From NCBI GenBank assembly GCA_045560765.1, contig JBJKZD010000005.1, forward strand, positions 1-64,000: 64,000 bases of DNA, in the 5' to 3' direction. A program made the translations under genes and the position numbers. Numbering within the stretch: position 1 is the stretch's first letter; every line of letters starts with the position of its first letter. Below are positions 42,718 through 51,476 of the stretch, piece by piece. This DNA comes from UBA9926 sp913064795. GTDB taxonomy: Bacteria; Pseudomonadota; Gammaproteobacteria; Pseudomonadales; Azotimanducaceae. The notes below the pieces were generated by a model. The model was not told the origin of the DNA. It worked only from the letters and a program-made list of their open reading frames with translations, and did not search any database.

Positions 42718-44838
42718 ATGACCTCGAAAACAGAAAAACAGACGTTTTGCAGGGTCTGTGAGCCAAGCTGCGGGCTCATCGCAACCCTTGAAGAAGGCGC
42801 AATCACAGCACTCAAACCAGACCGAGATCATCCCGTTACGCGAGGTTTCGCGTGCCACAAAGGCCTCTCCGTGCTCGATATTCATCAGGACCCTGATCGA
42901 CTGAACTGGCCACTCGTGCGGCAAGGCGCAGCCCTAAAGCAGACATCTTGGCAGGAGGCTGCTGTAGCGGTCGGCGATAAAATCAAAGCATTACAAGCAG
43001 CCTATGGTGATCAAGCCATCGGTGTTTATACCGGCAATCCACTCGCGTTCAATTCAACCGCGGGGCCTGCCATTGGATCCTTCGTCAGCGCAATTGGAAG
43101 CCGCAGAAACTTCAGTTCAGGGACCCAAGACTGTTCAAACAAATTCGCAGCCTCTGAGGCAGTCTTTGGATCAAGCACCATTCATCCAATTCCCGACATT
43201 GCCCACACCGACTTCTTGCTTATCTTGGGCGCAAATCCTCGCGTCTCTCACATGAGCTTTGTCTCAATCGCCGACCCAATCGCCGAACTCCGGGCCGCCA
43301 AACAACGCGGCGCGCGTCTCGTGTTCGTGGACCCAAGGCTGAACGAATCGGTAAGCGGTCTTGGGGAACTCCTCCAGATCAAACCCGATACCGACACCTA
43401 TTTGCTCGCAGCCATGGTCCATCATTGCTTCAGTCATGGACTCATCGACACCGCAGTGACTGCTCGATATGCGGAGGGGCTAGATTTTCTAGAGGCTTTC
43501 GCCGCTGACTACTCTGCGCAAAAGGTGGCCTCCGTTGTTGGTTTAACCGTGGATGCCATCGAAAAAATAGCCTCCGAATTTGCAGCGGCAGACCGAGCCG
43601 CCGTCTATATGTCAACCGGGGTCAACATGGGCCGTCAAGGCGCACTTGCGTATTGGCTACTCTACATGCTGAGTTTTATTACCGGCAATCTCGGCCGCCA
43701 AGGCGGAAACAAATATGCTCAAGGTTTTTATCCCGCAGCAAAAGCAGGAGCAACCCGCGGCCATGCACCCAGTTTTGAGGATTCACCCTTTGGGCCGGTC
43801 CGAAAAATTCGGGGCTCACTCCCCGGCAACTTGATGGCCGATATGATTCTAAACGACCCCAACCCCATTCGAGGGCTGGTGGTGATCTCCGGTAATCCGC
43901 TGCTCTCGATAGGTAACAGTCAGCTTATGAAAGCGGCGCTTGAAAAATTGGAGTTCTTGGTGGTGATTGATATCTATCCCAGTGCCACCAGCGAATACGC
44001 TGATGTCGTGCTCCCGGCGACCGACATGTTGGAACGCGCAGACATCAATTTATCCGGTCTGGGATTGCAGCATCAACCCTTCGTTCAATTTACTGAGCCC
44101 ATGGCAGAACCTGCTTTCGAGCGAAGACCGGAATGGCAAATCATGGCGCTGTTAGAACAAGGCTACGAACAGGGTCAGATCGATGAAACACAGTTACCCG
44201 ATCCATTCTCTCGATTAAACCATATGCTCAAAGCGTCGGACACCAGCATTGAGGCCCTCATGGAAGAACCCGTGCCCGTTAAAGTGCTGCCATTGCCCAA
44301 CCCAGAGTCCTTTTTTGATTCAGTCATTCAAACCGAATCTGGACTCATTGATTGCTGTCCAGACTCCATGTCAGATGCTCGAATCCGATGCGCGGATATC
44401 TTCTCCGACCTCAATCGTGAACCGCCAAGCCAGCTCAAGATGATCAGCCGGCGCACCAACTACATGCTCAACAGCTGGTTTCATAATCTACCGGGGCTGA
44501 AACGACCCAAACATCGCGATAACCCGCTCTACATGCACCCCGATGATGCCGCCGAACGACAAATCTCAGCAGGAGCGGTGGTCGCAGTTTCGAACACCGC
44601 TGGTGCGCTGGAGGTTCGAGTTGAGCTCGATGCAACCCTGAGGCCCGGAGTTGTCGCCATGACCCATGGCTGGGGTCATCAAGGTTCAAAGATGCAAACC
44701 GCAGCAAGCTTCCCGGGCGCCAATTGTAATGTGCTATTGCCATCAGGGCCCGACAGCTTTGACCCCTTCAGCAATCAATCGTTTATGACCGGTATCCCGG
44801 TGGAGGTTCGACCATCGGCCTCTGGCCAATCTGCCTGA
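42718..44838 (+). CDS. Molybdopterin-dependent oxidoreductase with one [4Fe-4S] cluster
   Basis: A 706-residue cytosolic enzyme of the DMSO reductase superfamily. C11, C14, C18 and C46 form the N-terminal Fe-S site (CRVCEPSC ... ACHKG). Further marks are SSGTQDCSNKFA, LLILGANPRVSHMS, VVISGNPLLSIGNS and YADVVLPATDMLERAD; the last 100 residues are the molydopterin dinucleotide-binding domain (MHPDDAAERQIS). No Tat signal and no partner subunit genes are present, as in the many uncharacterised single-subunit members. Substrate is unknown; formate-dehydrogenase or thiosulfate-reductase labels often given to such proteins are not supported by sequence alone. Confidence 0.92.
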   Translation: MTSKTEKQTFCRVCEPSCGLIATLEEGAITALKPDRDHPVTRGFACHKGLSVLDIHQDPDRLNWPLVRQGAALKQTSWQEAAVAVGDKIKALQAAYGDQAIGVYTGNPLAFNSTAGPAIGSFVSAIGSRRNFSSGTQDCSNKFAASEAVFGSSTIHPIPDIAHTDFLLILGANPRVSHMSFVSIADPIAELRAAKQRGARLVFVDPRLNESVSGLGELLQIKPDTDTYLLAAMVHHCFSHGLIDTAVTARYAEGLDFLEAFAADYSAQKVASVVGLTVDAIEKIASEFAAADRAAVYMSTGVNMGRQGALAYWLLYMLSFITGNLGRQGGNKYAQGFYPAAKAGATRGHAPSFEDSPFGPVRKIRGSLPGNLMADMILNDPNPIRGLVVISGNPLLSIGNSQLMKAALEKLEFLVVIDIYPSATSEYADVVLPATDMLERADINLSGLGLQHQPFVQFTEPMAEPAFERRPEWQIMALLEQGYEQGQIDETQLPDPFSRLNHMLKASDTSIEALMEEPVPVKVLPLPNPESFFDSVIQTESGLIDCCPDSMSDARIRCADIFSDLNREPPSQLKMISRRTNYMLNSWFHNLPGLKRPKHRDNPLYMHPDDAAERQISAGAVVAVSNTAGALEVRVELDATLRPGVVAMTHGWGHQGSKMQTAASFPGANCNVLLPSGPDSFDPFSNQSFMTGIPVEVRPSASGQSA

Positions 44839-44893
44839 CATCTGTGTCCTATAAGCGGACCGCCGCTCACCTAAAAAACCCGGCGAGGGGGAT

Positions 44894-44923
44894 CGAGCCA
44901 GCATCAAGTCGATGCGTGGCTCG
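44894..44923. other. Strong 12-bp hairpin downstream of the molybdoenzyme gene
   Basis: CGAGCCAGCATC pairs with GATGC-(G)-TGGCTCG around the loop AAGTC, a 12-bp stem with one bulged G. It lies 55 bp after the molybdoenzyme stop within a 348-bp gap (44839-45186). No T-tract follows. Nearby AGCTTCTGCG is also repeated twice (around 44978-45001). I see no gene in the gap. Confidence 0.55.
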
Positions 44924-45149
44924 CACCGCCGATTCAAGATTGATCAGCAGGTGTCCTGGGGATAGAGATCACCCTCAAGCTTCTGCGTCCTAGCTTCTGC
45001 GCCGCTTATAGCGCTTGTTCTTGATCAACAAAATCCACGAGCAACCCTCCGGGAGCCAGAATCAATATCCCACAGCGTCCAAAACCAAAATTTTGACGAT
45101 TTCCTTAGCACGAGACCATATTTTTGCTCGCCGATTTATGCGCGATCAC

Positions 45150-45177
45150 TTGCCCATCTCATTTTTTGTGGTATAAA
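45150..45177 (+). promoter_or_regulatory. Putative promoter of the MerC-domain gene
   Basis: TTGCCC (45150-45155) and TATAAA (45172-45177) are separated by 16 bp. Transcription would start near 45184, about three bases before the ATG at 45187, which suggests a nearly leaderless message. Confidence 0.45.
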
Positions 45178-45186
45178 AGCGCGCTT

Positions 45187-45612
45187 ATGAAACTTCAGAC
45201 ACCCACAGTCATAACCGTCAACCTGGACCGCCTTGGAATCTTTCTGTCCGCGACTTGCTTGCTGCACTGCTTGTCTATCCCAGTCTTACTGACCCTGGCA
45301 CCCATTGCACAGTCCAGTCTCCTCGATGAGCACACGTTTCACGTCATTTTGTTGTGGTTTATTGTTCCCACCAGCCTTATCGCCCTCGGTATTGGCTGTC
45401 GAGATCACAGAGACCCGCTCATCTTATTGCTGGGCGCTGTGGGGCTTACGCTACTGATTTCTGTCGCGCTCCTTGGTCATACCTACATCAGCGAAAGCAC
45501 CGAGCGTATCTTGACCATTTTAGCGGGATTGTTACTGGCCGCCGCGCACATCAGAAATTTCCGAGTTTGTCGCGCGATGCGATGCGATCACGAGGCAAAC
45601 CAAGGCCACTAA
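45187..45612 (+). CDS. MerC-domain membrane protein
   Basis: A 141-residue inner-membrane protein with four hydrophobic helices and the MerC feature of paired cysteines in the first helix (C24 and C28, TCLLHCLSIPV), plus cysteines near the C-terminus (CRAMRCDH). MerC proteins of mer operons import Hg2+; chromosomal copies without mer genes, as here, have no settled role, and some are linked to zinc homeostasis in gammaproteobacteria. The ATG at 45187 was chosen from the family start and the adjacent promoter; the frame is open from 45124. The 3' end overlaps the converging Nudix gene by 62 bp. Confidence 0.85.
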   Translation: MKLQTPTVITVNLDRLGIFLSATCLLHCLSIPVLLTLAPIAQSSLLDEHTFHVILLWFIVPTSLIALGIGCRDHRDPLILLLGAVGLTLLISVALLGHTYISESTERILTILAGLLLAAAHIRNFRVCRAMRCDHEANQGH

Positions 45613-46249
45613 GACACCGCATCAAGTGGATCAATAGAGAGACTGTTGGCCCGCCGATTTGAACCGATTGCCATCGAAATTGAAAATTCGCTCGCTCGTG
45701 CCCACGCCCTATTAAGTGGTAATGGTCTGGGTTTTGGATCGCCTTGATCGGAACTTCAACAAGGTCCGCCACTTCCTCTGGGTTGAATCGATAATTGCAG
45801 TCGCCCTCCACCTTAAAAACATGCGCTTCGATTAAAAATCCCGACTGGGTATAGTACTGACCCAGACAACCCAGCCAGGTCATATCCTCCCCTAGCAGCC
45901 CAATTTCTTCTTCAGTCTCGCGCAACGCAGCAGTCCGAAGCGAGTCATCGGATCCCGCCTCGCGCCCACCCGGAAAACACCATTGTCCACCGAAGCGAAT
46001 CTTCGCACTGCGCTGAGTCAGCACAATCGGCAGCTCCGGCTGATCGCGGAGAATGATGGCCACTGCTGAACGTTTCGCGGAGGCTCTCACCCGCTTTGCA
46101 ACAACCGGTTCTAGGTGTGGATTAGGCCACTCGGTCTCTGGACTGAGCGCACCAAGCCGTTGCCGGATCAGCATCGGATCCAGCTCGACAGGCTGAAAAT
46201 TCAACCACTTCTGCTTGTGCTCACGATAAGAATCACTGACCCAGGACAT
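45551..46249 (-). CDS. Nudix hydrolase, CoA pyrophosphatase (NudL)-like
   Basis: A 232-residue Nudix protein. The segment VLTQRSAKIRFGGQWCFPGG and the box continuing to ALRETEEEIGLLGEDM place it near the NudL/NUDT7-NUDT8 CoA-pyrophosphatase group, whose marker is LLTxR..xLRxHxGQVxFPGG; here the H is replaced, so substrate may differ. It would act in the cytosol on CoA or a related nucleotide. Its last 62 bp overlap the end of the MerC gene on the other strand; if the true C-terminus is shared by relatives, that overlap is genuine. Confidence 0.88.
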   Translation of the reverse strand: MSWVSDSYREHKQKWLNFQPVELDPMLIRQRLGALSPETEWPNPHLEPVVAKRVRASAKRSAVAIILRDQPELPIVLTQRSAKIRFGGQWCFPGGREAGSDDSLRTAALRETEEEIGLLGEDMTWLGCLGQYYTQSGFLIEAHVFKVEGDCNYRFNPEEVADLVEVPIKAIQNPDHYHLIGRGHERANFQFRWQSVQIGGPTVSLLIHLMRCLSGLGLPRDRIASRDKLGNF

Positions 46250-46442
46250 TGGTTTCCATAAAGATTGAAGGGATGGTTGCTTTGCGCGCCCTCACAAGAT
46301 GATTGCCCCATCGATGGTTGACTAAACTAGGGTTGTCCTGCCGCTGACTGACTGCTTTATCAGTGATCATTTCCCAGGCAATCAAAGGCTGCACACATCG
46401 GGCGCGTCAATGGTCATTACACCCTCAGAAAAAGACAAACCA

Positions 46443-47330
46443 TTAACCTCTTGTCCTGAGGTGTTCTTTGAGTTCGCGGTAGCCAATGAGATGGATTCCC
46501 TGCGCCTGCGCAAAGTCTCGAAGCCGTTGATCGGAAAACGCCTCAAAGTCGGCATGCCGAGAAACATGGGTGTCGGCGATGGCTGCCAACTCCGCTCCGT
46601 CCACCGCGGGGTGAAAGAGTAAATGGGTTATTCCAGGGCCTATCTTGCTGATGAGATTTTTGTAAAACCCTAACTTTTCGTCCAACGGCACCATGGTTTC
46701 AATCAGAATATCATCCAAGGTCAGGGTCTTTTCTTGCTGAACCCACTCTAAAATTTCAAGGTATTCATCTGCCATCTCGCTCTCGCCCAGGGCCTCCAGA
46801 CGATTACGGGTAATTCTGGGCAAAAAAGCAGGAATCTGGTACTCAGCCGCCAACCCAAGATAGCGCGCGAGGAATTTTGGGTGAACCACAGAACCCATGT
46901 GCGTATCGATATGCGTCACATCAATGCCTGCTTCAAGCGCGCGATCAATCTGAGTGCGCATTTCTGTTTCCGCGGCATCGACTGTCACATGACGAATCGC
47001 ATCCTCCCGGGTTGCCCATAAGTAACCACTCGGATCCAGTAGACCGGAATCTGGGTCACGGGTACTGAGTGCCGGCCAACGGAAGGTCGGATATTCGGCC
47101 GTTAACGTAAGGTGCACCCCCAAGTCGAGCTCCGGGTTATCCTCGGCAATCATTGCCGCTTCTTGGAACCACGGGGCATTGACCAAGATCGAGGCACAGG
47201 TTGCCGAGCCCTGGGTCAAGCACTGTAACGACGCTTGGTTCGCGGCATGACAAAACCCCATATCATCGATATGCGTGATCAAGACTCGGTCTTCAGGTCC
47301 ATAACCCATATTTTTAAGGAAAGGATTCAT
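46443..47330 (-). CDS. ChbG/YdjC-like carbohydrate deacetylase
   Basis: A 295-residue cytosolic protein of the YdjC/ChbG family. Metal and catalytic positions appear as ITHIDDMGFCHA (Asp pair), LGVHLTLT and VTHIDTHMGSV, with HLLFHPAVDG near the end. Known members remove an acetyl group from chito-oligosaccharides. The ATG sits one base after the thiolase-like stop codon on the same strand, so translation is coupled to that gene; the frame upstream is open into it but unused. Pairing a ChbG-type enzyme with a thiolase-like protein is uncommon, and the substrate may not be a chitin sugar. Confidence 0.88.
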   Translation of the reverse strand: MNPFLKNMGYGPEDRVLITHIDDMGFCHAANQASLQCLTQGSATCASILVNAPWFQEAAMIAEDNPELDLGVHLTLTAEYPTFRWPALSTRDPDSGLLDPSGYLWATREDAIRHVTVDAAETEMRTQIDRALEAGIDVTHIDTHMGSVVHPKFLARYLGLAAEYQIPAFLPRITRNRLEALGESEMADEYLEILEWVQQEKTLTLDDILIETMVPLDEKLGFYKNLISKIGPGITHLLFHPAVDGAELAAIADTHVSRHADFEAFSDQRLRDFAQAQGIHLIGYRELKEHLRTRG

Positions 47331-47331
47331 G

Positions 47332-48798
47332 TCAGCAGAAACTGGCGACGCCTTCCAAAGAGACCTCAACCCGTAAACCACAATTTTCACGCTCAACCAT
47401 GTCAGCGAGAACAGCTGCATCTTCTATGTTTGCCCAAACCCGATCGCCCTGATCAGTTAGGCAGACCAAATGTCCAACACTGGGCCCCTCGGCGCCATAC
47501 ATAATCGTGTAGGATTCAACCGTTGCTTTGCCCGAATATTCATCCAGGACCGACTTCGTCGGTAATGCATCAACCTCGTCTTGAACATCTTTAAACTCAA
47601 AATCTTTGGCCGGCGCGGTGGCACTGTAAACCCCAAAAGAATGCTTCGTAAGGTATCCGCCGTTGGCGGTGATTAAACCGATCTCTGTAGGGTTCTGACG
47701 GCTGAGCTCTACCATTCGAGCAATGCTGTGCATGACATAGTTGTTCAATGGACCACCGCCGAATGTCAGCCCGCCCGTAATCGTCAGAGGGCGGTTTTCG
47801 TCAAGGCCCAGTTCTTTCGCGGCGATTTGGACAGCCGAGGGAAAACAGCTGTAAACATCGACGCGATCAAGGTCCGCCACCTCAACCCCTGCGAGTTCAA
47901 GCGCCTTACGACCCGCCAATCGAATCGCCGGCGATGAGTGAAGGTTATCGCGATTAGAAACCGCATAGGTGTCATGCGCATTCGCACCAGACCATGGGTA
48001 CACCCACTTCGCCTCGGGAATCCCGAGGGCTCGCGCCTTCTCGACGCTCATCATGATGAGTGCCGCTCCCATATCAACCGCATTATTGGAATTCATGAGC
48101 TTGGGGTAGGGAAAACTGACCATGCGGTTGCGACTCGAGGGGGTCGCGATTTCCTCAGCTGACATCGGTTGTTGAATCCAGGCGCTGGGATTGTCTTGCG
48201 CTACGGCACTAAACCCACTCCAAAGCTTCGAGACCCTGTCCCGGTGGGCATCAATAGATTCTCCCCGGGCATAACGAACGGCATTTTCAAAAATTGGGTA
48301 CATTTGAATCGGCGCCAAGACCCCGCGAGCAATTTCGGCGTCGCAGGACATCGGAACTTCTTCATCGAGCATTTTATCGTAGGGACCCGCCGTCTCGAGA
48401 TACTGCATTTCCCGCCCTTGCTTGGCCAGTTTCGCTTGAGCGTTGCCTGTCTCCGCCCCTGCCAGCAACACCACTTGATTCAGTCCACGCAGAATATCTT
48501 GAGCTGTCTGATTGACGAGGGCCTGCACTGAGTTACCACCAAATGGTGTGCCAACCCGCTCCGCAGCTGGGACCCCGAGCTGCTCTGCCAGATAACCCGC
48601 TGGCTGCTTGTAGCGCCAACGCCCCCGCACAACACGAACGCTGTCGATTTGGGGCATTAAATCAGCCGCTTCTGCGTCTTCTACTGCCCCGCGGGCTGCA
48701 TCTAGCATCAAAAGCAAGGGTTCTTTGGCTTCTGAAACGTCGTCAAAACGCTGAAGAATTTGGCTTACGCCCACTAAGACGGGGGTGTTCGGGTTCAT
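47332..48798 (-). CDS. Thiolase-like protein (TLP1/SCP2-thiolase type) lacking the nucleophile Cys
   Basis: A 488-residue thiolase-superfamily protein. The position of the acylated cysteine is occupied by S90 in PFGGNSVQALV, and the later motif is GGLTFGGGPLNNYVMHS. The last 90 residues form an extra domain (YGAEGPSVGHLVCLTDQGD). This combination matches the thiolase-like protein type 1 described in mycobacteria, which carries an additional C-terminal domain and lacks the usual catalytic Cys. It is therefore probably not a classical beta-ketothiolase, though it should bind CoA esters. GGAG lies 7 nt before the chosen ATG. A ChbG-like gene follows directly. Confidence 0.9.
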   Translation of the reverse strand: MNPNTPVLVGVSQILQRFDDVSEAKEPLLLMLDAARGAVEDAEAADLMPQIDSVRVVRGRWRYKQPAGYLAEQLGVPAAERVGTPFGGNSVQALVNQTAQDILRGLNQVVLLAGAETGNAQAKLAKQGREMQYLETAGPYDKMLDEEVPMSCDAEIARGVLAPIQMYPIFENAVRYARGESIDAHRDRVSKLWSGFSAVAQDNPSAWIQQPMSAEEIATPSSRNRMVSFPYPKLMNSNNAVDMGAALIMMSVEKARALGIPEAKWVYPWSGANAHDTYAVSNRDNLHSSPAIRLAGRKALELAGVEVADLDRVDVYSCFPSAVQIAAKELGLDENRPLTITGGLTFGGGPLNNYVMHSIARMVELSRQNPTEIGLITANGGYLTKHSFGVYSATAPAKDFEFKDVQDEVDALPTKSVLDEYSGKATVESYTIMYGAEGPSVGHLVCLTDQGDRVWANIEDAAVLADMVERENCGLRVEVSLEGVASFC

Positions 48799-48860
48799 AA
48801 TCGGCTCCAGATTCCGGATCTCATATTCTGCCACAAGCCATGGTGGTTTTCACAAGAGCA

Positions 48861-48875
48861 CCAAGGTACCCTTGG
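48861..48875. promoter_or_regulatory. 15-bp palindrome in the thiolase/LLM divergent region
   Basis: CCAAGG-TAC-CCTTGG lies in the 115-bp gap between the diverging thiolase-like and LLM genes. Its size and place suit a small dimeric regulator, but none is encoded nearby. Confidence 0.35.
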
Positions 48876-48913
48876 CAACGAAACACTAAGGCCGCTCGGG
48901 CAACGGAGAATCT

Positions 48914-49828
48914 TTGAAAATCGCAGTAACCGCCTGGGACCTCAACCGAACCGACGCCCTCGCTCAGGTTCCCGAGCAGGCCGTCATCGCTGAACGCATG
49001 GGGTTCTCTGGCTTTTGGCTTCCGGAAAATCATTTTTCTGGCCCCGCCGCCTTGAGCGCGCCGCTTATCTTGCTCGCCGGGGCCGCTAGCAGAACCCAAA
49101 CCATCGATTTGGGGACAACCTCTCTGATCCTTCCGATTCGCCATCCGGTGAGCGTTGCCGAAGAGGTCGCAACCCTTGACCAACTCAGCGGAGGAAGACT
49201 GATCCTTGGATTAGGTCGAGGCTTCAGCAATGATTTGTTCGACGTGTTTGGCGTGGATCCAAAACGAAAAAGAACCCTATTTAAAGAGGCCTTGAATCAG
49301 ATGCTCGCCCTCTGGCAGGGGGGGGCGGTTGCCCAGACCGATGATCGCAACATCTATCTTTCGCCAGCGCCCTATCAAGCCCCTTATCCAAGAATTTGGA
49401 TTGCTGCTTTTGGCCCGTTAGCGCTAAAACAGGCCGCGACTTTTGGCTGCCCGTATTTAGCCTCGCCTATGGAGAGTTTCAGCGAACTCAGGGACAACCT
49501 GGCGCTCTATCATGCAGCCCTCAAAGAGACTAAAAACGTTGCCCCGGACTGTGTTCCCATCATGCGCACCATCTTTATCACAGACCAACCCAATCGAGCC
49601 GATGCGGTGACCGCTCAGCTCAAGCTCGAGTATCAGGGGAGATCTCCTGAAAAGGCCCTTGAGGATCCGCCCTTTTTAGTCGGCTCAGCGCAAATCGTTA
49701 AAGATCACTTAGCCCGCTACCGAGACGAACTGGGCATGAACTATCTGGTTGCCCGGGGTCGCATCAAGGGCGTCTCGAACGAGGAACAGCTCGCCTCCCA
49801 CGCAAAACTTCTGGAACTAGGGCTTTAG
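48914..49828 (+). CDS. LLM-class flavin-dependent oxidoreductase (luciferase-like)
   Basis: A 304-residue TIM-barrel protein of the luciferase-like monooxygenase family: EQAVIAERMGFSGFWLPENH, TTSLILPIRHPVSVAEEVAT, LSGGRLILGLGRGFSND (flavin contact) and PRIWIAAFGPLALKQAA. Such enzymes use FMNH2 or F420 to oxygenate or reduce small molecules. Translation probably starts at a TTG because GGAGA lies 5 nt before it and no ATG fits. Its stop is 2 bp from the end of the converging M48 protease gene. Substrate unknown. Confidence 0.9.
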   Translation: MKIAVTAWDLNRTDALAQVPEQAVIAERMGFSGFWLPENHFSGPAALSAPLILLAGAASRTQTIDLGTTSLILPIRHPVSVAEEVATLDQLSGGRLILGLGRGFSNDLFDVFGVDPKRKRTLFKEALNQMLALWQGGAVAQTDDRNIYLSPAPYQAPYPRIWIAAFGPLALKQAATFGCPYLASPMESFSELRDNLALYHAALKETKNVAPDCVPIMRTIFITDQPNRADAVTAQLKLEYQGRSPEKALEDPPFLVGSAQIVKDHLARYRDELGMNYLVARGRIKGVSNEEQLASHAKLLELGL

Positions 49829-49830
49829 TC

Positions 49831-51261
49831 TCAATCAATAATCTTGATGAGCTGTCCTTCCTCGGGTTCACCCCTAGGATAGAGTCCATTGATCACGCGC
49901 AATTGATCCTCAGCGTAGTTGGGAAGGTCTGAGGCGGCCGCCAGAGCGGCCATTGTTGTGTCCGATTCAGCCCGCACAACTTGTACTTTTAGAGGTTTCG
50001 CGCTGGCAAACTCATCGCGCTGCATTCGAGCCAGGCTGAATCCAATCTTGATAAAATCAGCGTCACTCGCCAATTTCTTTAAATCAAAGCGCCCGGACCC
50101 CTGGCCGATGTACGCAATCCGGCGACGAACGTCGAACAGAATAATCAACCGGACCGGCCGCACACCAAACACGGTATCGGCGCGATCGGCAATGCCAATA
50201 AAGGCGGGCAAACCGTCGATGGTCATCTCCCGACCCTCTCGAATCGAAAACCCAAGTTGCTCTCGAGCCATCCGTTCAGGCGAGGTTTTACTCTTGAGAC
50301 GTTTGGTCGCTAATTCGAAGGCCGCATCCCCTGTTTGGGACACAAACTGCACGCCATTTTTAACCTGATTCTGTCTCCAGCCTTTTGGCAGCGCAAACGT
50401 AATACCAAGGCCGCCATGATAGAAACGGTTTTCTCGAATCACCCCCGTTTGCCGGGTTGGTCCATAGGCTAGTCCGTTGAGTTGCTGCAGAAACTCATCG
50501 GTTTGAATAAAGTCGCTGTAATCCGCCAGCAGCGCATTGGATTTCTCAACAGCTTCTTTGTAGCGGGTATCGTTATCGGGATGGGTCGACAAGAATCCGT
50601 GGTAGACCCTCGGTGGACGTTTCTCCAATTTTGCTTGCTGAATTTCAACCCGATCTTTGTTTTTCAAGATTTCGATGGTTTTAAGCATGGCTGTGGGCGA
50701 GTAACCTGCTTTGGCCATGAAGGCCGCACCAACCTCGTCGGCCTCAAGCTCAAATTCTCGGCTATATCCTGTAATCAGCACGCCGCCAAGGACTTGTCCG
50801 AGCTCTGCCACCCCGCGTTGCCCCGTGAGCATCGCGGCGCCCATTGAGGCCACATTTTGCAACGTATTGCGTCTTTGCCGTCGAATGCCATGCTTCTCTG
50901 TAATGTGGGCTATCTCGTGACCGAGTACTGCTGCCAGCTCCGACTCTGATCCAAGGTGCAGCAGCATCCCTCGCGTGATATAGACGTAACCGCCGGGTAG
51001 CGCAAAAGCGTTGATCATATCGTCATTCAACAATGTGAATGTGTAGGTCAGCTCTGTACGGGTACTCTCTTTCGCTATTCGCTGCCCTACTCGATTTACA
51101 TAATCTTGCAATTTCGCATCACGATAGATGCCAAATTGGGCAATAACTTTTTGATGCTCAAGTCGGCCTTTTTCGATTTCTTTCTCTAAAGACAAACCAA
51201 ACCCCGCCATCGAGGCTGTGCTTAACATGACCAACAGAAATCCTAACCCGACAAATCGCAT
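49831..51261 (-). CDS. M48-family metalloprotease, periplasmic (YggG/BepA-like)
   Basis: A 476-residue protein with a signal peptide (MRFVGLGFLLVMLSTASMA) and an M48 peptidase domain. The zinc motif is HEIAHITEKHG with H115, E116 and H119; the third ligand lies in FELEADEVGAAF. The region after residue 290 is a separate domain typical of the BepA/YggG-like family, ending in a LysM-like stretch (TTMAALAAASDLPNYAEDQL). Relatives take part in outer-membrane protein quality control. The gene diverges from the TPR/TonB-C genes and marks the left border of the envelope-protein region. Confidence 0.93.
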   Translation of the reverse strand: MRFVGLGFLLVMLSTASMAGFGLSLEKEIEKGRLEHQKVIAQFGIYRDAKLQDYVNRVGQRIAKESTRTELTYTFTLLNDDMINAFALPGGYVYITRGMLLHLGSESELAAVLGHEIAHITEKHGIRRQRRNTLQNVASMGAAMLTGQRGVAELGQVLGGVLITGYSREFELEADEVGAAFMAKAGYSPTAMLKTIEILKNKDRVEIQQAKLEKRPPRVYHGFLSTHPDNDTRYKEAVEKSNALLADYSDFIQTDEFLQQLNGLAYGPTRQTGVIRENRFYHGGLGITFALPKGWRQNQVKNGVQFVSQTGDAAFELATKRLKSKTSPERMAREQLGFSIREGREMTIDGLPAFIGIADRADTVFGVRPVRLIILFDVRRRIAYIGQGSGRFDLKKLASDADFIKIGFSLARMQRDEFASAKPLKVQVVRAESDTTMAALAAASDLPNYAEDQLRVINGLYPRGEPEEGQLIKIID

Positions 51262-51476
51262 ACCTACTCCTTAAGCATTGATCCCGTTACGCTCACCGCC
51301 GGTTAACCCCACTCAGGCTGAAGACTCAGAAGCGCCAGCTGCAGTGTTCCCAGAGCCTTTGATCTCGCAGAAAATTCTATTATTCAGCAGCAATCCTGAA
51401 AATCAACTGAACGAATTGCCAAGAAGGATCGTTTAAACCTAGACTGAAACAATCACATTGGCCTAAAACAAAACCC

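Noticed and set aside
51360..51385. TTGATC / TATTAT promoter before the first TPR/TonB-C gene
   Set aside because: The spacing between the elements is only 13 bp, too short for a sigma-70 promoter.
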